64,000 nucleotides of DNA from assembly GCA_023228145.1 (NCBI GenBank), contig JALOBU010000012.1, positions 1 to 64,000 of the forward strand, given 5' to 3'. The notes below the pieces were generated by a model. The model had not been told where the DNA came from. It saw nothing but the letters and a program-made list of their open reading frames with translations, and made no database searches. The DNA comes from Bacteroidales bacterium. GTDB taxonomy: Bacteria; Bacteroidota; Bacteroidia; Bacteroidales; CAIWKO01. The translations under genes and the position numbers were made by a program. Every line of letters begins with the position of its first letter. Positions within the stretch are counted from its first letter, which is position 1. Shown here in pieces: positions 44,556 to 54,794 of this stretch.

Positions 44556-47500
44556 ATGAAATTTTTTTTATTAAAAATTCTGTTTCTAATTTCCTTTTTT
44601 TTATGCAGAATACAGGTCTTTGGTCAAATTCCCAATCAAAATCTTATTTTCTGGCTTGCATCCGATACAGGTGTTGTTTTAACAGGTGGAAAGGTATCAC
44701 AATGGTCTGACATCAGCGGCAATAATTTCCATGCTATTCAGAGTACTGCTGCAAATATGCCCTCGAAAGTTGATTTTGTCCTTAATAATAAACCAGTAAT
44801 AAGATTTAACGGAATCAATAATTTTATGGTTATCAATTTCGGAGATACGTTGCTTCAACCCAATACTATTTTTATTATTTATAAGATCAACAGCGGGGCG
44901 CCCTGTGTTTTCGACGGCGTTGCCGCATCACATACGGCCGACCGGCACGCTATTCAATATTTTTCGGGCAAAATCAATATGCATGCAGGTAGTCTTTTTG
45001 GATATAATAAGACCATTCCTTTTTCCTATATCATGAATTCATGTTCATTCAACGCGTCTAATTCCAAATTCTATGAGAACGGAATTCTTAAAGCATCGGG
45101 AAATCCGGGTTCAAGCTCAGTTCACGGTATAAGGCTTGGCTCCCGATGGAGTAATGATCTTTTTCTTAATGGAGATATTGCCGAAATAATTTTTTATGAT
45201 ACCTTATTAAGCGATCCTCAGCGTATTCAGGTAGAAAATTATTTAATGAATAAGTACGGTGGCAATGTCAACCTGGGAGCAGACATTTTGGTTCCTTACG
45301 GTTTTTGCGACACAAGCTTGTCTGCGGGAAGCGGTTTCAGCAATTATCTGTGGTCGACCGGCGACACCACGGCCGCTATCAGTGTAAACAAAGCTGGAAC
45401 CTACTGGGTAAGGGCTTACGATATATTCGGGCGTGAGACAAGGGATACTATTAATGTTGAATATCCTTACCGAAAACTCAATTATCAGGATACCACCATC
45501 TGTTTCGGTGACACCCTGATTGTTAAACCCCTGATATCAGGCCTTTCACATTACACCTTGCTGTGGTCCGACCTGTCAACGGATACTGTTCTGCCGATCA
45601 CTCAGCCGGGAAACTACTATGCTAAGATTACCGACTCTCTCGGTTGTTTTGTATATTCCGACACTATCACGATTGCCGTGAACAATTTCCCTGCTGCGGC
45701 AACGCTGGGCAACGACACTGCATTTTGTGCCGGAAACACACTGGCATTATCCGCTCCGGGATATAATGTCAGCTCCTATTTATGGACCGGTGGTTACACA
45801 GGCAGCAACCTGGTTGTTTCTACAACAGGGGATTACTGGGTGCAGGCCACCGACAACTACGGGTGCATAGCGCGGGACACCATCCATGTGAATATCATCG
45901 GGGTGGCGCCAATGGCATTGTTTGCTGCTGACAGTGTCTGCCTGAACGATACCACACACTTTACCGACCTTAGCACAGCCACACTACCCGATAATATTGT
46001 TAACTGGCAATGGTCTTTCGGTGACGGAGCATCTTCATCGGACCAGAATCCACAACACTTGTACCTCTCCGCAGGACCGTATAACAGCAGTCTTACCGTA
46101 ACAACAGATGTTAGCTGTGCCGGGACACTTACTTTTCCTGTCATCGTTTATGGATTGCCGCATGCTGCGTTTTCATCTGTTCTCCTTAGCTGTACCAATA
46201 CCAACAACCCATTTACCGATTTGAGCTCCTTCCCCGCAGGAGATTCTATTAACGCTTGGTATTGGGATTTTGGTGACACACAATACAGCAATATTCAGCA
46301 CCCGGGACATGCCTTTGCTGATTCAGGCGCATATACAATCACACTTATTGTTTATACCGATAAAGGATGCCCGGATACGGCATCGTCCCCAATATTCGTA
46401 AAATCCCCGCTTTCACCGCCTCCTGCTGATTTTTCACTCTTATATCCTGCAAACAATGCTGTTGTGGATGACACCCTGATCAATTTTTTATGGGAGACAA
46501 GTTATGGTGCGATTGTTTATTCTTTGCAATTGGCAGATGACATAGATTTTACCATCAATCCGATCACATACGACAGTATTTTGAGTACAAACTTTACCGC
46601 AAACATTGGATTTATCCCCAGGTATTGGAGGGTTCTGGCTTACAACGTCTGTAATGCACTAACTTATTCTGCAAAAAGAAGCGTATCCTATTTCGCACCA
46701 CCATCAATACCGGATTTGAAACTTTGGTTAAAAGCCGATAATGTTATATTGAATGACACAACGGTTAGTATCTGGCCCGACTGCAGTGGAAATGGTAATA
46801 ATGCGGTACAGCCGGCATCAGTCAATCAGCCTGCTTATCATTCTTCAGTAACCGTCTTAAATAACAAACCCGTGGTTTGTTTTGATGGAACCAATGATTA
46901 TCTAATTGCTGATTTTGGCGATACCCTCACACAGCCAAATACAATTTTTATTATTTATAATATTAACAGCGGAGCCCCCTGTGTTTTCGACGGCATTGCC
47001 GCATCACATACGGTCGACCGGCACGCAATTCAATATTTTACGGACAAAATAAATATGCACGCCGGTAATCTTTTTGGATATTATAAGTCAGTTCCTTTTT
47101 CTTATATATTAAACACCTGCAGTTTCAACACTACCAATTCAAAACTCTATGAAAACAGCATACTGAAAGCTTCAGGCAATCCGGGTTCAAGCTCGGTTCA
47201 CGGTATAAGGCTTGGCTCCCGATGGAGTAACGATCTTTTTCTTAATGGCGATATAGCCGAAATAATTTTTTATGATACCTTACTTGCAGATACAAATCGT
47301 CAGAAAGTGGAACAATACCTAAGAGATAAATATGCCCCCCCTGTATATCTTGGAAGAGATATTGAAATTCCATACAACCTTTGTAATATAACTTTAGATG
47401 CCGGAGAGCGTTTCACAAATTTTTTATGGAATACCGGAGATACTACACAAACCCTTAATATTATTCAAAGCGGAACCTATTCGGTTACTGTTACAGACAT

Positions 47501-49802
47501 ATTTGGTTTTGTATCCAGTGATACCATTCAGGTTAACATACCTTATTTTATTACTCATGATACCGCTTTTTGTCTAGGGGACTCAATACTTTATTCTGTG
47601 AATATGGGCAATGATTATTCATATTTATGGCTGCCCGACAGTGTTACAACGAATTCATGTGTTATTAAACAAACGGGAGAGTATTCCATTACTGTTTTCG
47701 ACACTCTGGGCTGTCACAGGACAAAATACTTTACCGTTGCAGCCGATCCCTTTGCCGAAACTGCTACTCTTGGGCCCGACAGAAAGATTTGCCGGGGGGA
47801 ATATATAGGCTTGCTCAGCGGCGCTCAGGAAGCGGTGTCTTATCAGTGGTCAAACGGCACGGGAGAAAACATGATACAGATAAATGATGCTTTCGGCACA
47901 TCACCAAGCTATTCATTGACCGTGAGCAGTAGCAACGGCTGTACCGCCCGCGACACCATTGCCCTGAATGTTAACGGTGTGCTTCCGCTGGTTTCTTTTA
48001 CCAATGATTCCATATGTTTTGGAGACGAAACCCATTTTACAGACCTTTCGTCTGTATCGCCTCCTTTTTCAATAATTCAACGGCAATGGGATTTTGGCGA
48101 CAGTACCACCTCGGATTTGCTAAATCCGGCACATTTATTTTTGCAGGACGGAAATTTTCAAACATCACTGACCGTTACAACGGATTCGGGCTGCGTAAAA
48201 ACTTTCAGCAAAAATGTTACAGTGTTTTCCATGCCCCGGGCAAATTTCCTGCCTTACGAGGGGTGTAGCGGAACCGCCATAGCTTTTTCGGATATGACCT
48301 TATGCCCTTATGGAGCTTTGACCGAATGGAGTTGGGACTTTGGCGATACTAACAACCCGGAAAATGACACTTCCGTATTACAAAATCCCGAATATATTTA
48401 TGATTCATCGGGCGCTTATACAATAAAACTAATTACAGCTTCTGAAGCGGGATGTATGGATTCGGCAACACATACCATAGAAATTAAGAATTCTCCTGTT
48501 GTTGATTTTTACAGCAATGAACCCTGTGAGGGATTGCCGGTATATTTTTACAGCCAGGTTACTATTCCACCCTGGGAAAGTATTACAAATTACAACTGGG
48601 ACTTTAATGACGGGAACGTATCGGATATTTCAAATCCTATTCATAATTACAGTACTCCCGGCATCTATCATGTTACCTTAAGCGTTAAAAGTATCAACGG
48701 ATGCAAAGCATCTATCAATAAGCCCGTTACTGTGGGAGCACGTCCTCTGGTTGATTATATGTATTCAAACACTTGTGTGTTAACACCGGTTTATTTTACA
48801 GATTCGAGCACGGTCAATCCCGGAAATATTCAAGAATGGTTATGGAATTTTGGAGGCTTGGGTTATTCACAACAGCAAAACCCCTCATTTATTTTTCAGG
48901 ATACGGGATTATATAATGTAACATTAGCTGTTACGACTGATTTTAACTGTACCGACAGTATTACACTTCCAGTTAGGGTTTATCCGGTTCCTGATGCTGC
49001 TTTTTCCTTCTCTCCCGAATATGGCATACCTCCATTGCCCGTGAATTTTATCAATTTAAGTTCCGGGGCATCCAGTTATATGTGGTTTTTTGGAGATGAT
49101 ATATCAGATACCAATACCCATCCCGTTCATACTTATTTAAGCGAGGGGATTTATCAAATCTTACTAATGGCTTATAATAATGCAGGATGTTATGATTCGG
49201 CTTCTGATATGGTTTATGTAATACCCACAGTTTCTGATATTGCAATAACCAGTGTTGAGTATGAACTTAATGGGGGGCTTCTCTCGGTAACTGCCGGACT
49301 TATGAATGCCGGAACCAGAAAAATTGAAAAGATTGACATGTCAGTTGTATTACAAAATGAAAATATCATTCATGAAAACTGGGAGGGGACCTTACATGAA
49401 GGCGAAACCTTACAATATAATTTTTCATTTCAGATTGATGTTTCTCCCTCTGATGATATAAATTATGTTTGCGCTCAGGCTGTGCTTCCGGATATTGAAG
49501 ATGACAATACAGAAAATAATAAAAAATGTTTAGCATTAAATGATGACTTTATTGTTGCAGAACCATATCCAAATCCCACAAAAGAAAATCTTAGCATTAT
49601 TTACATTCTGCCTTTTGAAGATAATGTGCAAATACAACTGTTTGATATCATGGGCAGGGAAATCAAAGAGTTATTTTACGGAGAAGGCAGTGATGGGTAT
49701 AATGTGTTGAATTATGATATAAGTGCCCTGCAAAGGGGCTTATATACGTTAAGAATAACGTACCGTGAAAAATCCTTACGTAAGAAATTTGTAAAATTAT
49801 AG
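44556..49802 (+). CDS. Giant secreted T9SS cargo with LamG-like and PKD domains
   Basis: 1748 residues. Signal peptide 1-23 (ends QVFG). Order: LamG-like domain 27-232; three Ig-like modules with the STGDTT/GTYWV pattern (about 236-450); two PKD domains (WSFGDGASS at about 486, WDFGDTQYS at about 570); a fibronectin-like module (620-710); a second LamG-like domain 721-925, nearly identical to the first in its last third; three more Ig-like modules; five PKD domains (about 1178, 1260, 1348, 1430, 1510); a CARDB-like module (1560-1668); and a T9SS C-terminal domain (1669-1748) with YPNPTKENLSI and GLYTLRI. It is exported and attached at the cell surface, probably adhesive or glycan-binding. No catalytic site was seen. 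Confidence 0.93.
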   Translation: MKFFLLKILFLISFFLCRIQVFGQIPNQNLIFWLASDTGVVLTGGKVSQWSDISGNNFHAIQSTAANMPSKVDFVLNNKPVIRFNGINNFMVINFGDTLLQPNTIFIIYKINSGAPCVFDGVAASHTADRHAIQYFSGKINMHAGSLFGYNKTIPFSYIMNSCSFNASNSKFYENGILKASGNPGSSSVHGIRLGSRWSNDLFLNGDIAEIIFYDTLLSDPQRIQVENYLMNKYGGNVNLGADILVPYGFCDTSLSAGSGFSNYLWSTGDTTAAISVNKAGTYWVRAYDIFGRETRDTINVEYPYRKLNYQDTTICFGDTLIVKPLISGLSHYTLLWSDLSTDTVLPITQPGNYYAKITDSLGCFVYSDTITIAVNNFPAAATLGNDTAFCAGNTLALSAPGYNVSSYLWTGGYTGSNLVVSTTGDYWVQATDNYGCIARDTIHVNIIGVAPMALFAADSVCLNDTTHFTDLSTATLPDNIVNWQWSFGDGASSSDQNPQHLYLSAGPYNSSLTVTTDVSCAGTLTFPVIVYGLPHAAFSSVLLSCTNTNNPFTDLSSFPAGDSINAWYWDFGDTQYSNIQHPGHAFADSGAYTITLIVYTDKGCPDTASSPIFVKSPLSPPPADFSLLYPANNAVVDDTLINFLWETSYGAIVYSLQLADDIDFTINPITYDSILSTNFTANIGFIPRYWRVLAYNVCNALTYSAKRSVSYFAPPSIPDLKLWLKADNVILNDTTVSIWPDCSGNGNNAVQPASVNQPAYHSSVTVLNNKPVVCFDGTNDYLIADFGDTLTQPNTIFIIYNINSGAPCVFDGIAASHTVDRHAIQYFTDKINMHAGNLFGYYKSVPFSYILNTCSFNTTNSKLYENSILKASGNPGSSSVHGIRLGSRWSNDLFLNGDIAEIIFYDTLLADTNRQKVEQYLRDKYAPPVYLGRDIEIPYNLCNITLDAGERFTNFLWNTGDTTQTLNIIQSGTYSVTVTDIFGFVSSDTIQVNIPYFITHDTAFCLGDSILYSVNMGNDYSYLWLPDSVTTNSCVIKQTGEYSITVFDTLGCHRTKYFTVAADPFAETATLGPDRKICRGEYIGLLSGAQEAVSYQWSNGTGENMIQINDAFGTSPSYSLTVSSSNGCTARDTIALNVNGVLPLVSFTNDSICFGDETHFTDLSSVSPPFSIIQRQWDFGDSTTSDLLNPAHLFLQDGNFQTSLTVTTDSGCVKTFSKNVTVFSMPRANFLPYEGCSGTAIAFSDMTLCPYGALTEWSWDFGDTNNPENDTSVLQNPEYIYDSSGAYTIKLITASEAGCMDSATHTIEIKNSPVVDFYSNEPCEGLPVYFYSQVTIPPWESITNYNWDFNDGNVSDISNPIHNYSTPGIYHVTLSVKSINGCKASINKPVTVGARPLVDYMYSNTCVLTPVYFTDSSTVNPGNIQEWLWNFGGLGYSQQQNPSFIFQDTGLYNVTLAVTTDFNCTDSITLPVRVYPVPDAAFSFSPEYGIPPLPVNFINLSSGASSYMWFFGDDISDTNTHPVHTYLSEGIYQILLMAYNNAGCYDSASDMVYVIPTVSDIAITSVEYELNGGLLSVTAGLMNAGTRKIEKIDMSVVLQNENIIHENWEGTLHEGETLQYNFSFQIDVSPSDDINYVCAQAVLPDIEDDNTENNKKCLALNDDFIVAEPYPNPTKENLSIIYILPFEDNVQIQLFDIMGREIKELFYGEGSDGYNVLNYDISALQRGLYTLRITYREKSLRKKFVKL

Positions 49803-49872
49803 AAACTTTATGCTGCCAGAAACAAAGAATAGAAAGTGTTTTTGTTTTTTTGTATAATAGGAATATAAAATA

Positions 49873-50976
49873 ATGTTTGAGAATAAATCAGTTGCTGTTG
49901 TTGTCCCTGCTTTTAATGAAGCCCTGCAAATTGACAAAGTGATAAGGTCAATGCCTGACTTTGTTGACAGGATTGTGGTTGTGAATGATGGTTCAACAGA
50001 TGCAACTTCAGAGATAATAAGAAAAATGGTTTTTCAGGGAAATAATTCAAGCAGCTTGTTTTTGAAAAATATTTTAAACGAAGAAATATCAGATGATTAT
50101 AACCGTGCCGGAAAAATTTTGCAAGACATTAACAGGGAAGAGGCTGGCAAATTTGTTTCTTCAAAAACTTTAAATAAAAACGACGAATCAGAGAGAGTTA
50201 TTCTGATTGAACATGATAAAAATCATGGTGTAGGCGCTGCCATAGCCAGCGGTTATAAATGGTGCAAAGACCATAATATTTATTGTACGGCAGTAATGGC
50301 CGGTGACGGACAAATGGACCCTGATGAGCTTGAATCAATTTGCCTTCCGGTGATACACGATAATATTGACTATGTGAAAGGGAATCGCCTCATTCATGCC
50401 AGCTCATGGGTTGTCATTCCCAGAATCAGATATTTTGGGAACTCAATATTATCTGTATTAACAAAAATTGCTTCGGGTTACTGGCACGTATCTGATACAC
50501 AAACCGGTTTTACAGCCATTTCCAACAAAGCCCTGAATGCCATTCCCCTTTATAAAATATTCAAACGTTATGGCATGCCAAACGACATGCTTGTTAAGCT
50601 AAACATTGCTTTTTGCACATTGAAAGAAGTTGAAATCAAACCTGTTTATTATATTGGGGAACGGTCAAAAATGCATATCGGAAAAATTATTTTACCTGTT
50701 TCCTGGTTATTGTTCAGGTCATTCTTTAAACGCTTATGGCAAAAGTATCTGTTCAGAGATTTCCATCCCTTATTTTTATTATATCACATTTCTTTTGTTT
50801 TGGGGCTGGTGTCCCTGCCTTATGGAATTAAAATTCTTTTTCTTGTGTTGGCAGGAAAAGATGCTAATCCCGTAACCGTTCTTGCATTTATTTTTCTTTT
50901 TATCAGCGGGCTGCAATCTTTGTTATTTGCCATGTGGATGGATATTCAGGATAATGAAAGATTGTATAAAACGTAA
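49873..50976 (+). CDS. GT2 glycosyltransferase, DPM/DPG-synthase type with TM tail
   Basis: 367 residues. VAVVVPAFNEALQI (8-21), VVVNDGSTDAT (nucleotide site), HDKNHGVGAAIASGYKWCKD and AVMAGDGQMDPDEL (DxD-like) are like those of dolichyl- or undecaprenyl-phosphate sugar synthases. About 60 residues (near 58-115) are inserted between the nucleotide motif and the NHGVGAA block, which is longer than usual. Two C-terminal transmembrane helices (about 300-360) anchor it. It probably makes a lipid-phosphate sugar for a GT39-like enzyme such as that at 43037. It lies 70 bases after the giant gene. Confidence 0.88.
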   Translation: MFENKSVAVVVPAFNEALQIDKVIRSMPDFVDRIVVVNDGSTDATSEIIRKMVFQGNNSSSLFLKNILNEEISDDYNRAGKILQDINREEAGKFVSSKTLNKNDESERVILIEHDKNHGVGAAIASGYKWCKDHNIYCTAVMAGDGQMDPDELESICLPVIHDNIDYVKGNRLIHASSWVVIPRIRYFGNSILSVLTKIASGYWHVSDTQTGFTAISNKALNAIPLYKIFKRYGMPNDMLVKLNIAFCTLKEVEIKPVYYIGERSKMHIGKIILPVSWLLFRSFFKRLWQKYLFRDFHPLFLLYHISFVLGLVSLPYGIKILFLVLAGKDANPVTVLAFIFLFISGLQSLLFAMWMDIQDNERLYKT

Positions 50977-50991
50977 TACAGTTTTAAAATT

Positions 50992-52143
50992 ATGAGAACT
51001 GATTTTTTGGTTTTTGGTGAGCCGCTGATAGAACAAGATGAAATAGACGAGCTTTTAGATTCTGTTAAAAACTCCTGGTTGGGTACAGGGAAAAAGGTTG
51101 CCATATTTGAGAAAGATTTTGCAGCTTATAAAAAAGCCAAACATATTGCTGCTGTTAATTCCTGTACTGCCGCACTTCATTTGGCATGTTTGGCATTGGG
51201 AATAAAAAGAGGAGATGAAATTATCACATCCGCCATGACATTTTGCGGCACTGTAAACGCAATAATTCATGCAGGAGCCACGCCTGTTTTAGCAGACATT
51301 GATAGTAACACTCTAAACATTGCCCCCGGCCAGATTGAAAAAAAAATTACAAAAAAAACAAAGGCAATTATTGTCGTTCATTTTGCGGGTCGCCCATGTG
51401 ATATGGATAAGATAATGCAGATTGCAAGAAAAAACAACATATTTGTCATTGAAGATTGCGCCCATGCCATTGAATCGGAATATAACTCAAAACCTGTTGG
51501 TACTATTGGTGATATCGGATGTTTTAGTTTTTATGCAACAAAAAATATTACAACAGGAGAAGGAGGGATGGTAATCAGCAATAATCAAAAAATAATTTCA
51601 AAAGTAAAAACTTTAGCCCTGCACGGCTTAAGTCATGATGCCTGGAAACGTTTCTCTGATGAAGGATTTAAACATTATTTTGTGGAGGAAGCAGGATTTA
51701 AATATAATATGACCGATTTGCAGGCATCTTTTGGCATTCATCAGCTAAAACGTATTGATAAGTATTGGGAACGAAGAAAAGAGATATGGAATTTTTATAA
51801 TAAGGAGCTTAAAGATTTACCAATAACATTACCTTTTGCCGAAGTCAAAAAATGCAAACATTCCTATCACCTTTATACCATAAGGATTGATAAATCAAAA
51901 TGCGGGTTGAGCAGGGATGAATTTTTACAAAGGATGCACAAAATGAATATTGGTTGCGGGGTACATTATCTTTCTATTCCGGCTCACCCTTATTATAAGA
52001 AAACATATCATTTGAAAGAAAGCGATTTTCCAAATGCATCCATATATGGCAGGGAAACTGTCAGCCTTCCGTTATCACCCAAATTGACCCGGGAAGATGT
52101 TACTGATGTTGTAAATACGGTAAAAAAAATCTTAAATCATTAA
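50992..52143 (+). CDS. DegT/DnrJ/EryC1/StrS sugar aminotransferase (ArnB/PseC type)
   Basis: 383 residues. FGEPLIEQDEIDELL, LGTGKKVAIFEKDFA, AVNSCTAALHLACLALG, VVHFAGRPCDM (the ArnB-like signature), VIEDCAHAIESEY and FSFYATKNITTGEGGM with the PLP lysine. HYLSIPAHPYY follows. It makes 4-amino sugars such as UDP-4-amino-4-deoxy-L-arabinose or a PseC product; which one is open. It lies 15 bases after the GT2 gene, so they are probably cotranscribed. It is the second intact DegT in the window. Confidence 0.93.
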   Translation: MRTDFLVFGEPLIEQDEIDELLDSVKNSWLGTGKKVAIFEKDFAAYKKAKHIAAVNSCTAALHLACLALGIKRGDEIITSAMTFCGTVNAIIHAGATPVLADIDSNTLNIAPGQIEKKITKKTKAIIVVHFAGRPCDMDKIMQIARKNNIFVIEDCAHAIESEYNSKPVGTIGDIGCFSFYATKNITTGEGGMVISNNQKIISKVKTLALHGLSHDAWKRFSDEGFKHYFVEEAGFKYNMTDLQASFGIHQLKRIDKYWERRKEIWNFYNKELKDLPITLPFAEVKKCKHSYHLYTIRIDKSKCGLSRDEFLQRMHKMNIGCGVHYLSIPAHPYYKKTYHLKESDFPNASIYGRETVSLPLSPKLTREDVTDVVNTVKKILNH

Positions 52144-52165
52144 AAAACATCTAATAACACCAGGC

Positions 52166-52618
52166 TTACAGGTTTCTTTTTGTTTTAAAAAATTTTTTAA
52201 TTAAATCGGCAGATTCATCATAAAGAATACCTTTTGTAACAAGTGTTTTGGGATGCAGAATATTTTTTTTAAACAATGTATATCCCTGTTTTGGGTCATC
52301 AGCAGCATAAACAATTCTTGAAATCTGCGACCAGAACAATGCCCCGACGCACATGACACAGGGTTCCAATGTAATATAAATTGTACAATCAGAAAGATAT
52401 TTGCCCCCAAGATAATTTGCAGCCGAGGTAATGGCCTGCATTTCCGCATGAGCAGTGATGTCTTTTAGCCTTTCTGTCAGGTTGTGTGAGCGGGCAATAA
52501 TTTTATTATTACATACAATCACTGCCCCGACAGGAACTTCATTCGCATCAAAAGCTTTCTGAGCTTCTTTTAATGCTTCCTGCATAAAGTATGTGTCTGA
52601 TTTTTTAGGTATTTCCAT
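52166..52618 (-). CDS. tadA: tRNA adenosine(34) deaminase / nucleoside deaminase
   Basis: 150 residues. CDA-fold zinc motifs: HAEMQAI (zinc His and catalytic Glu) and PCVMCVGAL (two zinc Cys). NEVPVGAVIV and ITLEPCVMC flank them. The enzyme deaminates A34 of tRNA-Arg (ACG) to inosine. The C-terminal KKFFKTKRNL is as usual. It is convergent with the aminotransferase gene and divergent from aspS. Confidence 0.92.
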   Translation of the reverse strand: MEIPKKSDTYFMQEALKEAQKAFDANEVPVGAVIVCNNKIIARSHNLTERLKDITAHAEMQAITSAANYLGGKYLSDCTIYITLEPCVMCVGALFWSQISRIVYAADDPKQGYTLFKKNILHPKTLVTKGILYDESADLIKKFFKTKRNL

Positions 52619-52702
52619 ATAGCTATTTGAACAAAAATAATAAATTCATAATAATTGCTTTCGGCAAATATCATTAATTTCGCATCATATAAATAAATTT
52701 TT

Positions 52703-54448
52703 ATGTTACGAACTCATACTTGTGGCGAATTAAGGATTACAGATATCCATAAAAATGTTACTCTTTGCGGCTGGATTCAGTATTCCAGAGATTTTGGAGG
52801 AATGACATTTGTTGATTTGCGCGACCGTTATGGCATCACCCAGCTGGTTTTTAATATGGAAGTGAATGCCGCTTTGTGTGAACAAGCCCGCCAGCTGGGG
52901 CGAGAGTTTGTAATATCGGTCTGTGGCAAAGTTGCGGAACGAAGCAACAAAAATCAAAAAATACCAAGCGGGGAAATTGAAATTTTGGTTGATAGCTTTG
53001 AAATATTAAACACATCAAAGATTCCGCCTTTCACCATTGAAGATAATACCGATGGAGGCGATGAACTCAGAATGAAATACAGGTATCTTGATTTAAGAAG
53101 AAAAATCAATAAAGAAAATCTGGAATTACGGCATCGCATGTCCATTGAAACAAGAAACTATCTTAATTCACTCAACTTTCTTGAAATTGAGACTCCTTAT
53201 CTTATCAAATCAACACCAGAAGGAGCCCGTGACTTTGTTGTCCCTTCACGCATGAATCCCGGGCAGTTTTATGCCCTGCCCCAGTCACCACAAACATTCA
53301 AACAATTATTAATGGTTGCTGGTTACGACCGCTATTTTCAGATTGTTCGTTGCTTCCGTGACGAAGACCTTCGTGCCGACCGCCAGCCGGAATTTACCCA
53401 GATTGATTGCGAAATGGCGTTTGTTACCCGCGATGATGTTATAAATACATTTGAGGGATTAATCAAACATCTTTTCATGAAGATTAAGGATATTAACATC
53501 TCAGAAATTCCAATCATGTCGTATGATGATGCCATGAATTTTTATGGAACCGACAAACCGGATATACGATTCGGGATGGAGTTTGTTGATTTGACGGACC
53601 ACACCAAAGCCCGTGAATTTAAAGTGTTTAATGAAGCCCAAACTGTTGTTGGTATTTGTGTGAAAGGCTGTGCTGATTATTCCCGCAAGCAACTGGATGA
53701 ACTCACAGAGTTTGTTAAAAAACCGCAGGTGGGCGCCAACGGAATGGTATATGTGAAATGTAATACAGACGGCACTTTTGGTTCGTCTGTCAGTAAGTTT
53801 TTTTCTGAGGATGATTTTAAACAGTGGATGAAAATTTGTAAAGCTGAAAAAAACGATTTAATATTAATTCTTGCCGGTGCAAAGGAAAAAACTCTGAAAG
53901 CCTTGGGAGAATTGCGTCTTGAAATAGGAACAAGGCTCGGACTGAGAAAATCGGATGTTTATCAACCCTTATGGGTTGTTGACTTTCCCTTGCTTGAATG
54001 GGATGAAGAAACACAACGTTTCTATGCAAAGCATCATCCTTTTACATGCCCCCGGCTTGAAGATGTTTCTTTGCTTGACACAAACCCGGGTGTGGTTAAA
54101 GCAAATGCTTATGACCTTGTTATAAATGGTGTGGAAGTTGGCGGTGGCTCCATACGAATACACAATAAAGAACTTCAGCAAAAAATGTTTAAAGTGCTTG
54201 GCTTTACAGAAGAAAAAGCTCAAAGCCAATTCGGCTTTCTGATGAACGCTTTTGAATACGGAGCTCCGCCTCATGGAGGAATCGCTTTTGGATTTGACCG
54301 CCTTTGCGCAGTATTTAGCGGCTCTGACTCTATAAGAGATTTTATTGCTTTTCCAAAAAATAACTCTGGAAGGGATGTGATGATTGATTCCCCGTCGGAA
54401 ATTTCCAACGAGCAAATGTCTGAGTTGAATATTAAAGTTTTAAAATAA
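52703..54448 (+). CDS. aspS: Aspartyl-tRNA synthetase
   Basis: 581 residues, bacterial type. The N-terminal OB-fold anticodon domain has [21 protein letters not shown]. Class II motif 2 is [27 protein letters not shown]. The bacterial GAD insertion domain lies about 280-400, and motif 3 is GIAFGFDRL near 527-535. It charges tRNA-Asp. The discriminating DRQPE is intact. A weaker TAATTTCG box at 52675-52682, with a TTG at 52655-52657, may be its promoter. Confidence 0.96.
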   Translation: MLRTHTCGELRITDIHKNVTLCGWIQYSRDFGGMTFVDLRDRYGITQLVFNMEVNAALCEQARQLGREFVISVCGKVAERSNKNQKIPSGEIEILVDSFEILNTSKIPPFTIEDNTDGGDELRMKYRYLDLRRKINKENLELRHRMSIETRNYLNSLNFLEIETPYLIKSTPEGARDFVVPSRMNPGQFYALPQSPQTFKQLLMVAGYDRYFQIVRCFRDEDLRADRQPEFTQIDCEMAFVTRDDVINTFEGLIKHLFMKIKDINISEIPIMSYDDAMNFYGTDKPDIRFGMEFVDLTDHTKAREFKVFNEAQTVVGICVKGCADYSRKQLDELTEFVKKPQVGANGMVYVKCNTDGTFGSSVSKFFSEDDFKQWMKICKAEKNDLILILAGAKEKTLKALGELRLEIGTRLGLRKSDVYQPLWVVDFPLLEWDEETQRFYAKHHPFTCPRLEDVSLLDTNPGVVKANAYDLVINGVEVGGGSIRIHNKELQQKMFKVLGFTEEKAQSQFGFLMNAFEYGAPPHGGIAFGFDRLCAVFSGSDSIRDFIAFPKNNSGRDVMIDSPSEISNEQMSELNIKVLK

Positions 54449-54462
54449 AAAAACAACATCGT

Positions 54463-54492
54463 ATTCCACAAATTAGTATTAATTTGGGGAAT
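54463..54492. repeat. Hairpin after aspS
   Basis: ATTCC, A, CAAATTA (54463-54475), loop GTAT, TAATTTG, G, GGAAT (54480-54492): a 12-pair stem with one mismatch. No T-tract follows, so termination is unproven. Confidence 0.55.
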
Positions 54493-54565
54493 CTAATCCC
54501 AATATTTATGATTAATCGCATTGCATTCAATCTTATTAAAACAAATTTAATACAGGAAAGACATT

Positions 54566-54694
54566 GAGTATAGTTGGTGCAATGCAAATCGGCATGACAA
54601 CATTACTAAAAAAACTTTTTTCGATGCTTACCCCGATGCAATAAAAGAAATTATTCATCCCGATAATTTTGAAAGTTTTCTTGGTATAAAATAG
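54566..54694 (+). pseudogene. Unrecognised C-terminal gene fragment
   Basis: An open stretch without a start reads KKTFFDAYPDAIKEI, then IHPDNFESFLGIK and a stop at 54694. Its composition is protein-like, but I do not recognise the family. It may be the decayed 3' end of a gene. The rest of 54449-54794 holds the hairpin above and the trpS promoter. Confidence 0.3.
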
Positions 54695-54739
54695 TTTGAT
54701 AGTTGAATCTGCGCCAGCGCCCCCAATCCATAAGTTTTC

Positions 54740-54769
54740 TTGAATATTACATAAAGCTTTGTACCTTTG
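54740..54769 (+). promoter_or_regulatory. Promoter of trpS
   Basis: TTG at 54740-54742 and TACCTTTG at 54762-54769 with exactly 19 bp between them, one of the best matches to the Bacteroidota consensus in this window. The ATG at 54795 follows by 25 bases. Any start upstream of this (for example 54759) is therefore excluded. Confidence 0.8.
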
Positions 54770-54794
54770 CACTGCTTTTTTATTTATTATTATC

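Noticed and set aside
54759..54794. Upstream start for trpS
   Set aside because: The -7 box of the promoter lies within this stretch and the family N-terminus begins at 54795.
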